A DNA stretch of 64,000 nucleotides from Pseudisothecium myosuroides (Eukaryota; Streptophyta; Bryopsida; Hypnales; Lembophyllaceae). Position 1 is the first letter of the stretch. Each line of letters opens with the position of its first letter. Position numbers and translations under genes: made by a program. The notes beneath the pieces were generated by a model that was given only the letters and a program-made list of their open reading frames with translations, had not been told where the DNA came from and searched no databases. Where the stretch lies: NCBI GenBank assembly GCA_951799445.1, contig OX637287.1, forward strand, positions 16,368,224-16,432,223, in the 5' to 3' direction. Below, in pieces: positions 62,301 through 64,000 of the stretch.

Positions 62301-63215
62301 CCCCTAAAGGCCCATTGTCCCCTTGGGGGACAATTTGGATTTTGGGCACGTTCCTATGACCTCAATTTTTCATGAAACTTTTTGAAACTTTCTCATAAGA
62401 TAGAAAAATTGATTATTTTTGTAGGAATATTATTTTTATTTCAATCAATGCCCAGGAGCAAAAGTTATACCACAAAAACACCAAATTTTCACTTGGTGGG
62501 CAAAAAAAAAATCCACAAAAAATTTAAATTTAGTTAATTTTTTTTTTCTTATAGATCATATTTTTGTCTACTTGTGAAGCTTTGATTCATTCCATTTGGA
62601 TCAGTGATGTGAAAGTTATGAACAATCTTGTTTTTTGGGCAATTTGAGCATCTTCTTGAAAAAATAACTTATAGGATTCATTTTTTAATGCAATTTTCAC
62701 AATTTTTCAAAAAAATTGCTTGACAAGGTTAAGTTTGCTTGCTACAACAGTCTTACTATTGGAATCATTGTATTTCAATCCCATTTTAGAGCTATTAATG
62801 ATCTAGTTTTCCTTTTAATCTTGGACCTACTTCTAGTTTACAATTTTTTAAAGAATGAAATCAAATTTATTATTTTTGAATTTTTTTTTCTAGATTTTCA
62901 ACTCAATTCTTCAATATAATTTTTTTTAATTCAAAATTTGTAGGGCAAAAAATTTCTACAAATGGCAATCAAAGTTATCTGAAATTCCAAGATAGTGTTC
63001 CAGAAAACAATTTTTCCCAACTTTGAATGCTAATATCTTCCAATCTATACGGTCAAACTTCATCAAAATTTTACCATATGATCTCAGGCAAGTAAAGTAC
63101 AAGATCCTACGATTAGATTCTAAAAAAAGTATTTTTTTGGTTTCTTGAATGAATGCAGCAGGAATGGCAGTTTTGAGTGGTTTTTGACCAAAAAATGGCT
63201 TTGGGCCTCTAGGGG
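62301..63215 (+). mobile_element. TTAA-family element B5 (915 bp)
   Basis: Flanked by TTAA at 62297-62300 and 63216-63219, with ends CCCCTAAAGGCCCATTG and, inverted, GGGCCTCTAGGGG. Interior blocks follow family B (tgtccccttgggggacaa, gcccaggagcaaaagttata, ctttgattcattccatttgga, aggaatggcagttttgagtgg). No coding potential. Confidence 0.75.
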
Positions 63216-63227
63216 TTAACCCGGCCT

Positions 63228-63978
63228 TAAGTTCTTTGACTATGTAGTCATCAAAAACACTGAAAAACTGCCATTTTGAATACAAGTACCAAATTTTTTT
63301 TTAAAAACTTTTTTGAACAAATGTAACCGTAGGATCTTATACTATGCTTGTTTGTGAAGATGTGATAAAAATTTCAGAACAATCCACCGTCTGGATTGCA
63401 AGATATGAGTGTTTGAATTCAATTTTTAATTTTCTTTCCCCCGCAAAAACTAGGGCAGCTGCAACTCACATGGTCATATGGGTAAGAAAAAATGACCCCA
63501 ATGTTGGTGCTTCTTCGAGCTCATTTGTGAGTAGAAGTTGGGAACATGATCTGAAAATTTCAAATCATTCCAAAATTGCACAACATTTTTGAAAAAAATG
63601 CTATACCATGACAACATTAAAAAAAAAGCCTTATATGGAGAATTCACACCAGCTGACCAAACTCATGTGCTGGAACCCAACCACTCTTGTTACTCTGACC
63701 TTCCCTATCATCTGCCCATGCGATGATGGGCTGAATTTCGAAATTTCAATTCCAGTGTACACCTGCTTGCCCGCTCTGCCCTTTTACGAAAAAAGTAACT
63801 TATTACTCCATAACTTTTGACTCTTTTATTCAAGTGCTATGAAATTTTGTTCAAATGAAAGATATTCCTCGTCCCTACCTCTTATAGAAGTTTCAAACCA
63901 AAATATGTTGATTTGCATTCACACCAGCCTGCCCAAAATTGCTATACAACCAAAAAACACGGTCTGGTCCTTTAGGGA
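63228..63978 (-). mobile_element. TTAA-family element A2, reverse orientation
   Basis: Read on the minus strand it begins TTAATCCCTAAAGGACCAGACC (TTAA at 63979-63982) and follows element A1: 'gcaattttgggcagg', 'aggaatatctttcat', 'gagtcaaaagttatgg'. Its other end, near 63228, has decayed (ggccttaagttctttg). It lies directly next to element B5 with only a few bases between. Confidence 0.6.
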
Positions 63979-64000
63979 TTAAGGTATGGATGTCATATGT

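Overview
This is AT-rich, gene-poor nuclear DNA of a land plant. The plant assignment rests on an ERF-type AP2 transcription factor with an EAR motif, an intron-containing plant-style ALG10 gene, and WD40 exons resembling VARICOSE/EDC4. A haloperoxidase-like relic points weakly to a non-seed plant such as a bryophyte; that is inference only. No bacterial operons, CRISPR arrays or rRNA genes were seen.

Layout. 1-8.5 kb: AT-rich DNA with small inverted-repeat elements, then a GC-richer 5' region. 8.57-10.35 kb (+): a two-exon ERF gene. 10.4-13.9 kb: low-copy DNA without a recognisable gene. 13.9-36 kb: a repeat sea dominated by elements that start TTAACCCCTAAAGG and end CCTTTAGGGGTTAA (TTAA target duplication, piggyBac-like ends), plus foldbacks, a tandem repeat, an AT microsatellite and a small retroposon. 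37.1-40.3 kb (-): a complete nine-exon ALG10 gene (522 aa) for the last step of dolichol-linked oligosaccharide synthesis. 40.8-41.2 kb: a Harbinger-like MITE just upstream of it. 45.7-47.2 kb (+): a vanadium-haloperoxidase/PAP2-family relic with two frame breaks and substituted active-site residues. 48.6-49.9 kb (-): a decayed fragment of a VARICOSE/EDC4-like gene.

51.4-62.1 kb is the most structured part. A decayed retroelement ORF (RNase H and C-terminal region) is split by two insertions. The first is a 6.66 kb hAT-like element with 8-bp target duplications, matching ends and arrays of GGGCGCGGACG. It carries a second, 1.62 kb hAT-like element (perfect 8-bp duplication and 15-bp ends) and a TTAA-family copy. 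The second insertion is about 2.4 kb with C-rich inverted ends. The relative order of insertion can be read directly from the sequence. 62.3-64 kb: two more TTAA-family elements.

The only genes that look intact are the ERF gene and ALG10. They are unrelated in function, and nothing in the window joins them in one pathway. Exon boundaries were placed by eye from GT/AG sites, reading phase and family resemblance; no alignment or transcript data were available.
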